From assembly GCF_001665295.1 (NCBI RefSeq), contig NZ_LZSE01000135.1, positions 28,310 to 92,309 on the forward strand: a DNA stretch of 64,000 bases, written 5' to 3'. The translations under genes were made by a program, and so were the position numbers. Of this stretch, positions 57,211 to 64,000 are shown one piece after another. This DNA comes from Mycobacterium sp. 1554424.7. Lineage in GTDB: Bacteria > Actinomycetota > Actinomycetes > Mycobacteriales > Mycobacteriaceae. A model generated the notes under the pieces. That model was not told where the DNA came from and searched no databases. It saw only the letters and a program-made list of their open reading frames with translations. Positions within the stretch are counted from its first letter, which is position 1. The number at the start of each line of letters is the position of its first letter.

Positions 57211-57306
57211 CACAGGAGACGCAAAGGAAGGCCATAGCGCCGGCTCAGTCGCGCGCGGATACTGGAACCTGTGACGCAGTCCCGAGCTTCGGTCGAGCGG
57301 GTTGTC

Positions 57307-58011
57307 ATGTGCCGCGCGGACGGCAACCCCATCAATGTCCTCGTCGTCGACGACGAAGCGGTGTTGGCCGAAATGGTGTCCATGGCGCTGCGATACGAGG
57401 GCTGGACCATCTCCACCGCGGGCGACGGGTCATCTGCGATCGCCGCGGCGCGGGCCCAACGGCCCGACGTGGTCGTCCTCGACGTGATGCTGCCCGACAT
57501 GAGCGGCCTCGACGTGCTGCACAAGCTGCGCGAGGACAATCCGCAGCTGCCGGTGCTGCTGCTGACCGCCAAGGACGCGGTCGAGGATCGCATCGCGGGC
57601 CTGACCGCGGGCGGCGACGACTATGTGACCAAACCGTTCAGCATCGAAGAGGTGGTGCTGCGGCTGCGGGCGCTCCTTCGTCGCACCGGGGTGACGACGC
57701 TGGACAGCGGGGCGCAGCTGGTGGTCGGTGACCTGGTGCTGGACGAGGACAGCCACGAGGTGACTCGCGCGGGCGAACCAATCTCGTTGACCTCCACCGA
57801 ATTTGAGCTGCTGCGGTTCATGATGCGCAACTCCAAGCGGGTGCTGAGCAAGGCTCAGATCCTCGACCGGGTGTGGAGTTACGACTTCGGCGGGCGGTCG
57901 AACATTGTCGAGCTCTACATTTCCTACCTGCGCAAGAAGATCGACAACGGTCGCGAACCCATGATCCACACGCTGCGCGGCGCGGGCTATGTCCTCAAGC
58001 CGGCCCGCTAG
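57307..58011 (+). CDS. tcrX: TcrX, OmpR-family response regulator
   Basis: 234 residues, same as M. tuberculosis TcrX (Rv3765c). Receiver domain with acidic pair in VVDDEAVL, phosphoacceptor Asp59 (VVVLDVMLPD), Thr in LLLTAKD and Lys in YVTKPF; winged-helix effector domain (about 135-234: SLTSTEFELLRFMMRNSKRVLSKAQILDRVW by its ends). The M. tuberculosis system is induced in low iron or starvation. ATG 57307 chosen by homology; the frame is open to 57271. Overlaps tcrY by 23 bp. Confidence 0.95.
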   Translation: MCRADGNPINVLVVDDEAVLAEMVSMALRYEGWTISTAGDGSSAIAAARAQRPDVVVLDVMLPDMSGLDVLHKLREDNPQLPVLLLTAKDAVEDRIAGLTAGGDDYVTKPFSIEEVVLRLRALLRRTGVTTLDSGAQLVVGDLVLDEDSHEVTRAGEPISLTSTEFELLRFMMRNSKRVLSKAQILDRVWSYDFGGRSNIVELYISYLRKKIDNGREPMIHTLRGAGYVLKPAR

Positions 58012-59503
58012 GACGCGGCGGGTCTGGTCACTTCGCCTCCGGCTCCTGGTCGGCCAGATCGTCGTGCTCGCCGTCGTATCCATCGGCATCACCGCGGCCA
58101 CCGAACTGGCCTTGCTGCACCACCTCGTCGCGCAGCTGGACGGGCAGCTCGCCGGAACGTCGTACCGCTCGGCGCTGATGTACCCCGAACCGAAACGCCC
58201 GGGCTGGCGCCACGAATCGCACTTCTATCCGCGACCGGGCCCCGGCCCGCGGTTCCTCGACGCCCCGGGGCAGCCCGCCGGCATGGTCGCGGCGGTCATC
58301 ACCGACGGCAAGACCGTTGACGCCGGATACCTGACCAGCGACGGCGCGCGGGCCGCGTTGACCCCGGCGGCGCAAACGCAGCTGGAGCACATCGCCGGCA
58401 GCCGCCGGCCGGTGACGCTCGACCTCGACGGTCTCGGCCGATACCGCGTCGTCGCCGCCCCGAGCCGCAGCGGTGGGGACGTCATCGTCACCGGCCTGTC
58501 GATGTCCAACATCGACGCCACCATGATCCGGATGCTGGTGATCCTCGGGATCGTCACGGTGATCGCGCTGGTCGCCGCGACCAGCGCCGGCGTCGTCATC
58601 ATCCGGCGGGCGCTCGCCCCGTTGCGCCGCGTCGCGCAAACGGCAAGCGAGGTCGTCGAACTCCCGCTGGACCGCGGCGAGGTCGAGTTACCGGTGCGGG
58701 TGCCCGAGTCCGACGCCAACCCGTCCACCGAGGTGGGCCAGCTCGGGTCGGCGCTGAACCGGATGCTCGACCACATCGCGGCCGCCCTGTCGGCGCGCCA
58801 GGCCAGCGAGACCCGGGTTCGCCAGTTCGTCGCCGACGCCAGCCACGAACTGCGCACGCCGCTGGCCGCCATCCGCGGCTACACCGAGCTCACCCAGCGC
58901 ATGGGCGACGACCGCGAGGCGGTCGCGCACGCGATGAGCCGGGTGGCGTCCGAGACCGAGCGGATCACGCGCCTCGTCGAGGACCTGTTGCTGCTCGCCC
59001 GGCTGGATTCCGGCCGGCCGCTGGAACGCCAACCGGTGGATCTGTCGCGGCTGGCGGTCGACGCCGTCAGCGACGCGCACGTCGCCGGGCCAGATCACCA
59101 ATGGGAGCTGGACCTGCCCGAAGAGCCTGTCGTCGTCACCGGCGACGCGGCGCGGCTGCAGCAGGTGCTGACGAACCTGCTGGCCAACGCGCGCGTCCAT
59201 ACCGCAGCCGGCACCGTCGTGACGACCCGGTTGAGCACCGAGCCGACGCAAACCGTGCTGCAGGTTATCGACAACGGCCCGGGCATCCCGGCCGGGCTGC
59301 AATCCGAGGTATTCGAGCGGTTCGCCCGCGGCGATTCCTCGCGCTCACGCAAAGGCGGCAGCACCGGGCTGGGACTGGCGATCGTCTCCGCGGTTGTCAA
59401 GGCGCACAACGGGACAATCACGGTCGACAGCGCACCCGGTCACACCGAGTTCACGGTGCGGTTGCCACTCAACGGGTGGCAACCGCCCGCATCACTGAAC
59501 TGA
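57989..59503 (+). CDS. tcrY: TcrY, sensor histidine kinase
   Basis: 504-residue membrane sensor kinase for TcrX. Two membrane helices (about 18-40 and 180-205) bracket a periplasmic sensor of about 140 residues rich in Pro/His near its start (PKRPGWRHESHFYPRPGPGP). HAMP region, H-box with His286 (DASHELRTPLAA), N-box NLLANARVHTA, G1 DNGPGIP and G2 GLGLAIV. The N-box Asn is followed by ARVH instead of the common A(I/V)KYT, as in other mycobacterial relatives. Starts inside tcrX, so coupled. Confidence 0.95.
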   Translation: MSSSRPARTRRVWSLRLRLLVGQIVVLAVVSIGITAATELALLHHLVAQLDGQLAGTSYRSALMYPEPKRPGWRHESHFYPRPGPGPRFLDAPGQPAGMVAAVITDGKTVDAGYLTSDGARAALTPAAQTQLEHIAGSRRPVTLDLDGLGRYRVVAAPSRSGGDVIVTGLSMSNIDATMIRMLVILGIVTVIALVAATSAGVVIIRRALAPLRRVAQTASEVVELPLDRGEVELPVRVPESDANPSTEVGQLGSALNRMLDHIAAALSARQASETRVRQFVADASHELRTPLAAIRGYTELTQRMGDDREAVAHAMSRVASETERITRLVEDLLLLARLDSGRPLERQPVDLSRLAVDAVSDAHVAGPDHQWELDLPEEPVVVTGDAARLQQVLTNLLANARVHTAAGTVVTTRLSTEPTQTVLQVIDNGPGIPAGLQSEVFERFARGDSSRSRKGGSTGLGLAIVSAVVKAHNGTITVDSAPGHTEFTVRLPLNGWQPPASLN

Positions 59504-59512
59504 GGCTGGATT

Positions 59513-59544
59513 GCCCGCCTCCTCAGCGGGCCATTCCGGCCCGC
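59513..59544. terminator. Overlapping hairpins between tcrY and lpqH
   Basis: In the 53-bp convergent gap, GCCCGC (59513-59518) can pair with GCGGGC (59526-59531), while GCGGGCC (59526-59532) can instead pair with GGCCCGC (59538-59544). The two hairpins are mutually exclusive. Probable bidirectional terminator. Confidence 0.55.
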
Positions 59545-59556
59545 ATCGTCACCGGG

Positions 59557-60030
59557 CTAAGAGCAAGTGACGTCGATTTCGAACGGCTTGTTCACCGGTT
59601 GCATCGGGTTGGCCATGTCGACGCCGGTGGCCGTGCCGGTGACCTTGTAGCTGTTGCCGTTCTTGGTCGCCGACGCGTTGCCCTGGCCGGAGCCCTGCGC
59701 GTACGCGAGCGTCACGCCGTTGACGTTGCCCAGGCCGACGGACTTCACCGTGTTGTCGCCGCTGAGCACGACGGAAATGCCGGTCGCCGCTCCACCGACC
59801 GCGATGGTCGTGTTGCCGCCGACCGTCGTGCACACGACGGAGCCGGTCACGTTCTGGTTCTTGCCGTCGATGGTCACCGTCGGCGCGGCCGCGCCGCTTC
59901 CCGGGGTGGCAACAGCAACCGACGTGCCATTGGCACTACCGCTCGTGCTCGACTTGTTGCTCGAACACCCGGAAATGCCTGCGGCCAGAATCGCCGCTCC
60001 GGCCACCGCGACAGTCAGTCCACGCTTCAC
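59557..60030 (-). CDS. lpqH: LpqH, 19-kDa lipoprotein antigen
   Basis: Exported, lipid-anchored and glycosylated surface antigen and TLR2 ligand. 157 residues: signal peptide with lipobox ISGC and lipidated Cys22, a Ser/Thr/Gly-rich linker (about 23-48), then the conserved domain [21 protein letters not shown] to [15 protein letters not shown] with two cysteines that can pair. The linker differs from M. tuberculosis and M. intracellulare sequences I recall, supporting another species. GTG start with GGAG ribosome site (AAAGGAGAACAG). Convergent with tcrY. Confidence 0.96.
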   Translation of the reverse strand: MKRGLTVAVAGAAILAAGISGCSSNKSSTSGSANGTSVAVATPGSGAAAPTVTIDGKNQNVTGSVVCTTVGGNTTIAVGGAATGISVVLSGDNTVKSVGLGNVNGVTLAYAQGSGQGNASATKNGNSYKVTGTATGVDMANPMQPVNKPFEIDVTCS

Positions 60031-60183
60031 CTGTTCTCCTTTGCCCGATCGTTGCGGTCCTCCTCATCGAGAACCGTCAAGGCAGTATGCGGGTTTGCCG
60101 GGCCGCAGAAAAGAGGTACGGCGAAATTGTTTCGCATCGGTTAACCTGCCAGCTCGGCCTCCTAAGGACGCGTTAATGGCACT

Positions 60184-62067
60184 GTGGTTGCCGTGGAAAA
60201 CAAACCCCCCGCGGCGTCCATCGAGTCGGCCCATCGAGACCATGCCCTGCCGTTCGATGACACGAGGGACTTCGACAACGCCGACCGCGGCTTCATCGCG
60301 GCGCTGTCCCCGTGCGTGATCAAGGCGGCCGACGGCCGCGTGGTCTGGGACAACGACGCGTACTCCTTCCTGCGCGGTGCCGCGCCGACGTCCGTGCACC
60401 CGAGCCTGTGGCGCCAATCCACCCTGGCCGCCAAGCAAGGCCTGTACGAGGTGGTGCCGGGCATCTATCAGGTTCGCGGCCTGGACATCTCGAACGTCAC
60501 CTTCGTCGAGGGCGACACCGGCCTCATCGTCATCGACCCGCTGATCTCCACCGAGGTGGCCGCGGCGGCGCTGGCGCTGTATCGCACCCACCGCGGCGGG
60601 GAGCGCCCCGTCGTCGCGGTGATCTATACCCACAGCCACGTCGACCACTTCGGCGGGGTTCTCGGCGTCACCTCGCAGGCCGACGTGGACAGCGGCGCCG
60701 TCGCGGTGCTGGCCCCCGACGGCTTCACCGCGCACGCCGTTCAGGAAAACGTCTATGCGGGGCCGGCGATGACGCGCCGCGCGACCTACATGTACGGCTC
60801 GATGCTGGCGCGCGGACCGCGCGGCCACGTGGGCTGCGGGCTGGGTCAGGCCGCGTCCACCGGCGAGATCGGCATCATCGTCCCGACCCTCGACATCCCC
60901 GAGACGGGTGAGAAGCACACGATCGACGGCGTGGAGATCGAGTTCCAGATGGCGCCCGGCACCGAGGCGCCGGCCGAAATGCACTTCTATTTCCCGCGGT
61001 TCCGCGCGCTGTGCATGGCCGAGAACGCGACCCACAACCTGCACAACCTGCTGACCCTGCGCGGCGCGCTGGTGCGCGACCCGCACGCCTGGTCCGGCTA
61101 CCTCACCGAGGCCATCGACACGTTCGCCGATCGCGCCGACGTGGTGTTCGCCTCGCACCACTGGCCCACCTGGGGCCGGGAGAGCATCGTCGAATTCCTT
61201 TCGTTGCAACGGGATCTGTACGCCTATCTGCACGACCAGACGCTGAGGCTGCTGAACCGGGGATACACCGGCGCCGAGATCGCCGAGGCGTTTCAGATGC
61301 CGCCCGCGCTGGAGCGGGCGTGGCACACCCACGGGTATTACGGGTCGGTCAGCCACAACGTGAAGGCGGTCTACCAGCGTTACATGGGCTGGTTCGATGG
61401 CAACCCGGCGCGGCTGTGGCCCCATCCGCCGGAGGCGATCGCTCCCCGCTACGTCGACGCGATGGGCGGCATCGACCGCGTCGTCGAGCTCGCCCAGGCG
61501 GCGTTCGACTCCGGTGACTACCGTTGGGCGGCAACGCTGCTCGATCACGCCATTTTCACCGACAGCGAGCATGCGGCCGCCCGTGCGTTGTACTCCGACA
61601 CGCTGGAACAGCTGGCCTACGGCGCCGAGAACGCCACGTGGCGCAACTTCTTCCTGAGCGGGGCCGCCGAACTGCGCGACGGCAACTTCGGCACCTCGGT
61701 CCAAGTCGCCTCCCCCACAATGCTTTCCCAACTGACGCCGGAGCAGATCTTCGACGGCCTCGCCATCGCGGTCAACGGCCCGCGCAGCTGGGACCTCGAC
61801 ATCGCCGTCGACATCAGCTTCGCCGACGCGGCCACCAACTACCGGCTCACCCTGCGCAACGGGGTGCTCGTCTACCGGCGGACGGCGGCCGATCCCGCGA
61901 CGGCGACCGTTACGGTCAAGGTGGCCAGCAAGTTACGGCTGCTCGCGGCGGCGACCGGCGACTTCTCCTCGCCCGGGCTGGACGTCTCGGGCGACCAGTC
62001 CGCGTTGCAGGCCTTCCTCGGTGCGCTCGACCAACCCGACCCGGCCTTCAACATCGTCACGCCCTAG
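60184..62067 (+). CDS. SdsA1-type alkylsulfatase (Rv3762c type)
   Basis: Hydrolyses sulfate esters of primary alcohols such as SDS. 627 residues: metallo-beta-lactamase domain (about 85-370) with metal ligands His150, His152, Asp154, His155 in YTHSHVDHFGG and further ligands in MAENATHNLHN and FASHHWPTWG; a dimerisation region; and a C-terminal SCP2-like domain (about 505-625: TPEQIFDGLAIAVNGPRSWD). No signal peptide, unlike Pseudomonas SdsA1. GTG 60184 is the likely start. Divergent from lpqH. Confidence 0.92.
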   Translation: MVAVENKPPAASIESAHRDHALPFDDTRDFDNADRGFIAALSPCVIKAADGRVVWDNDAYSFLRGAAPTSVHPSLWRQSTLAAKQGLYEVVPGIYQVRGLDISNVTFVEGDTGLIVIDPLISTEVAAAALALYRTHRGGERPVVAVIYTHSHVDHFGGVLGVTSQADVDSGAVAVLAPDGFTAHAVQENVYAGPAMTRRATYMYGSMLARGPRGHVGCGLGQAASTGEIGIIVPTLDIPETGEKHTIDGVEIEFQMAPGTEAPAEMHFYFPRFRALCMAENATHNLHNLLTLRGALVRDPHAWSGYLTEAIDTFADRADVVFASHHWPTWGRESIVEFLSLQRDLYAYLHDQTLRLLNRGYTGAEIAEAFQMPPALERAWHTHGYYGSVSHNVKAVYQRYMGWFDGNPARLWPHPPEAIAPRYVDAMGGIDRVVELAQAAFDSGDYRWAATLLDHAIFTDSEHAAARALYSDTLEQLAYGAENATWRNFFLSGAAELRDGNFGTSVQVASPTMLSQLTPEQIFDGLAIAVNGPRSWDLDIAVDISFADAATNYRLTLRNGVLVYRRTAADPATATVTVKVASKLRLLAAATGDFSSPGLDVSGDQSALQAFLGALDQPDPAFNIVTP

Positions 62068-62085
62068 CTGGCATTCAAAGTTGCC

Positions 62086-62142
62086 CGAACGTCGACTTGT
62101 TGTCGAGATTTCGGCTTGCGTCGCCCAACAAGTCGACGTTCG
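62086..62142. terminator. 17-bp perfect inverted repeat between convergent genes
   Basis: CGAACGTCGACTTGTTG (62086-62102) pairs perfectly with CAACAAGTCGACGTTCG (62126-62142) across a 23-nt loop. It fills the gap between the alkylsulfatase and the quinone oxidoreductase, converging on each other. Fourth such long palindrome in the window. Confidence 0.75.
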
Positions 62143-62147
62143 CGAGT

Positions 62148-63119
62148 TCAGGCCACGTCGATGACGACCTTGCCCAGCACCTTGCGCTCGGCCACGTGCC
62201 GCAGCGCGGCCGCGGTCTCGGACAAGGGGAATCGCGCGCCGATGTAGGGCCGGACGGTGCCGGCGGCGAACATCTGCTCCAGCTCCCGCATGTCACGCGC
62301 GGCGTCGTCGGGCCGGTCGCCCATAAAGGTGCGGATCTCCATGCCGCGCACGGTGATCCCCTTGAGCAGGACCAGGTTCAGCGGGATGGACGGGATGGTG
62401 CCCGACGCGTAGCCGAGGGTGATGAAGGTGCCGCCGCGGGCTAGGCCCCGCAGCGCGGGCTCCGCATACGGCCCGCCGACGGGGTCGAGAACCACGCGAG
62501 CGGCGTCGCCCGTGAGCTCGCGGATGCGCGTCTTCAGGTCTTCGCGGTCGTAGTCCACGGTCGCCTCGGCGCCGCGTTGCCGGCACAGCTCGAGCTTTTC
62601 CGGGCTGGACGCGGCCGCAAGCACCCGGGCGCCCATCGCGACCGCCAGGTCAACGGCCGCCAGCCCCACGCCACCGGCGGCGCCCAGCACGACCACCCAA
62701 TCACCTTGCGCCACTTCGGCGATCGATCGCAGGGCATGATAGGCGGTGCGATAGGTGACGCCGAACGCCGCGGCCGACGCGAAGTCGGCGCCGTCGGGCA
62801 CCAGCGACACCGATCCCGCGTCGAGCAGCGCCTGCTCGGCGAACGCCCCGGTCGGGGTGGTCGCTGAGATCCGCTGCCCCGGGCGAAACGGGCTCCCGTC
62901 GCCGACCGCCACCACCTCACCGGCCAGCTCGCTGCCCGGAACGAACGGCACCGGAATCTTGACCTGATATTTGCCGGCGATCAACAGCACGTCCGGGAAG
63001 TTGACCGCCGCGGCGTGCACCCGAACCACCAGCTGGCCGGGCCCGGGGACGGGATCGGGGACGTCGTCGATGACCAGATCCTCCGGCGTCCCGTAGGTAC
63101 GGCAGACGGCGGCGCGCAT
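62148..63119 (-). CDS. NADPH:quinone oxidoreductase family protein
   Basis: 323-residue zinc-free MDR oxidoreductase: GroES-like half (GPGQLVVRVHAAAVNFPDVLLIAGKYQ) and Rossmann half with VVVLGAAGGVGLAAVDLA (about 142-159), followed by ASSPEKLELCRQRGAEATVDY. Probably reduces enoyl or quinone substrates with NADPH. ATG 63119 overlaps the TetR stop by one base (TGATG), so it is coupled to and possibly controlled by that regulator. Confidence 0.9.
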   Translation of the reverse strand: MRAAVCRTYGTPEDLVIDDVPDPVPGPGQLVVRVHAAAVNFPDVLLIAGKYQVKIPVPFVPGSELAGEVVAVGDGSPFRPGQRISATTPTGAFAEQALLDAGSVSLVPDGADFASAAAFGVTYRTAYHALRSIAEVAQGDWVVVLGAAGGVGLAAVDLAVAMGARVLAAASSPEKLELCRQRGAEATVDYDREDLKTRIRELTGDAARVVLDPVGGPYAEPALRGLARGGTFITLGYASGTIPSIPLNLVLLKGITVRGMEIRTFMGDRPDDAARDMRELEQMFAAGTVRPYIGARFPLSETAAALRHVAERKVLGKVVIDVA

Positions 63120-63739
63120 CACTCGATCCCCAAGCCGCGCAAGCAGAACCGGACGACGTGTGCGATGTCGTCGTGACCCGGCCGGTCGGCCGACCCGACG
63201 TATCGCCGCATCGTCGCCGCTGTGCAACAGAACACCGCTTCGACGTCGCGGTCGACGTCGGCGCTGCCCAGCTCGGTGACCGGGTCGATCAGCAGATCCC
63301 GCAGCGGGCCCATCATCTCCTGGTCGACGGCGCGCCAGTTGGCGGGTGACATCTGACCGGCCGCCGCGCGGCTCTTGCGGATCAGCTGCGGGTCGGCGAC
63401 CTGTGCCAGCGTGCCCTCGATCCAGCGCGCGATCTGGTCCTGCGGCTTGGACTCCTTGGCCATCTGGTGCTGCAGGTAGGACACGACGATGGCCACGCCG
63501 CGTTCCATGACCGCCAGGATGAGGTCGTCCTTGCCGGCGAAATACCGGTAGAACGCCTTGTTCGACGAGGCGGCCTCGGCGACGATGTCGCTGACCCGAG
63601 GCTCCTCGGGCGCGACGCGTTCCATCACCCGCACCGCCGCGGCCAGGATGCGTTCGACCTCCTCGGTGGCCTCGCGCTGGCGGTCGTCCAGGGCGCGCTC
63701 GACCGCGGCGGTGACCCGGCTAGAAGGCAACGAGCTCAC
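63119..63739 (-). CDS. TetR-family transcriptional regulator
   Basis: 206 residues from GTG 63739. N-terminal helix-turn-helix (about 22-65: ERILAAAVRVMERVAPEEPRVSDIVAEAASSNKAFYRYFAGKDDLILAVMERG by its ends) followed by a helical ligand-binding domain. The N-terminus overlaps the end of the upstream acyl-CoA dehydrogenase by 20 bp. Starts at GTG 63739 or TTG 63730; no clear ribosome site, so coupling is assumed. Probably controls the flanking lipid-metabolism genes. Confidence 0.88.
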   Translation of the reverse strand: MSSLPSSRVTAAVERALDDRQREATEEVERILAAAVRVMERVAPEEPRVSDIVAEAASSNKAFYRYFAGKDDLILAVMERGVAIVVSYLQHQMAKESKPQDQIARWIEGTLAQVADPQLIRKSRAAAGQMSPANWRAVDQEMMGPLRDLLIDPVTELGSADVDRDVEAVFCCTAATMRRYVGSADRPGHDDIAHVVRFCLRGLGIE

Positions 63740-64000
63740 CGTATTTGGCGCGGGCCGCCTCGCGCCGGACGTCCAGCATCTCGCTCGGCCAGTCGCCCTC
63801 CTCGGCCTCGTAGCCCTTGAGCAGCATCCGTGCCAGGTTGACCTTGTGCGCCTCGGTGGGGCCGTCGGCAAGGCCGAGCGCGATGCCGCCGAGCAGCACG
63901 TTGACCAGTGGCAGCTGGTCGGTGAGGCCGAGGGCGCCGTGGACCTGAATCGCGCGCAGCGCAATCGATTTGAGCACCTGCGATGCCAGGATCTTGCAGG
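63720..64000 (-). CDS. Acyl-CoA dehydrogenase (C-terminal part, cut by the window)
   Basis: The open frame runs from the window edge to a TAG at 63720-63722 and gives the end of an acyl-CoA dehydrogenase: ALRAIQVHGALGLTDQLPLVNVLL (the FAD/substrate end helix region), then AHKVNLARMLLKGYEAEEG and a C-terminal extension. The catalytic region lies outside the window. Upstream member of the TetR-oxidoreductase operon. Confidence 0.9.
   Translation of the reverse strand, partial: CKILASQVLKSIALRAIQVHGALGLTDQLPLVNVLLGGIALGLADGPTEAHKVNLARMLLKGYEAEEGDWPSEMLDVRREAARAKYGELVAF

Overview
The window is high-GC actinobacterial chromosome and is clearly mycobacterial. It carries the conserved cell-envelope locus known in Mycobacterium tuberculosis as roughly Rv3805c to Rv3762c, in reversed orientation: aftB end, fbpA, fbpD, the Rv3802c lipase, fadD32-pks13-accD4, fadE35, the emb arabinosyltransferases, aftA, dprE1/dprE2, glfT1 with its ABC exporter, bpa, hisC2, tcrXY, lpqH and an alkylsulfatase. 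Gene names come from recognising the proteins from memory; no search was run. Two features point to a slow-growing non-tuberculous mycobacterium with a layout like the M. avium complex. First, embR sits divergently beside embAB, and embC lies apart in another operon. Second, many accessory genes replace M. tuberculosis genes. DprE1 keeps the cysteine that is reported to be replaced in M. avium itself, so the exact species is left open.

Layout. 1-13.1 kb (+ strand): mycolic acid and mycolyl transfer genes (FbpA, FbpD, Rv3802c-type hydrolase, then the FadD32/Pks13/AccD4 condensation operon behind an unusual five-unit palindromic repeat). 13.1-16.3 kb: fadE35 with a GarA-like FHA protein, a DUF1918 protein and a secreted protein. 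16.5-24.4 kb: embB and embA on the minus strand, embR divergent. 24.4-27.2 kb: an ArsR/SRPBCC/DinB-type operon, an HTH-PASTA protein with a palindrome over its promoter, and two secreted paralogues. 27.2-35.4 kb (minus): a compact operon Rv3788-Rv3789-dprE1-dprE2-aftA-embC for making decaprenyl-phospho-arabinose and building arabinan. 35.6-37.2 kb: small accessory genes. 37.2-42.3 kb (minus): Rv3779-bpa-wzt-glfT1-wzm, galactan export and initiation plus the proteasome activator. 42.4-50.5 kb: metabolic genes (desulfurase-like protein, two-gene divergent promoter at echA21, lipE, hisC2). 50.6-56.7 kb: tRNA-Ser and tRNA-Arg followed by a variable accessory segment, including a glycine-rich minisatellite gene and a GH25 lysozyme-like protein. 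56.7-64 kb: small membrane proteins, the TcrXY two-component system, lpqH, an alkylsulfatase, a quinone oxidoreductase/TetR pair and the end of an acyl-CoA dehydrogenase.

Functionally the centre of the window builds the mycolyl-arabinogalactan layer. DprE1/E2 make the arabinose donor. GlfT1 and the Wzm/Wzt transporter start and export galactan. AftA primes arabinan, EmbA/B/C extend it and AftB caps it. FadD32, AccD4 and Pks13 make mycolates, and FbpA attaches them. No insertion sequence, CRISPR array or intact prophage was seen. Recurrent sequence-level themes are long inverted repeats in convergent gene gaps, apparent leaderless starts (a -10 box 6-8 nt before the start codon) and four-base ATGA-type operon overlaps.
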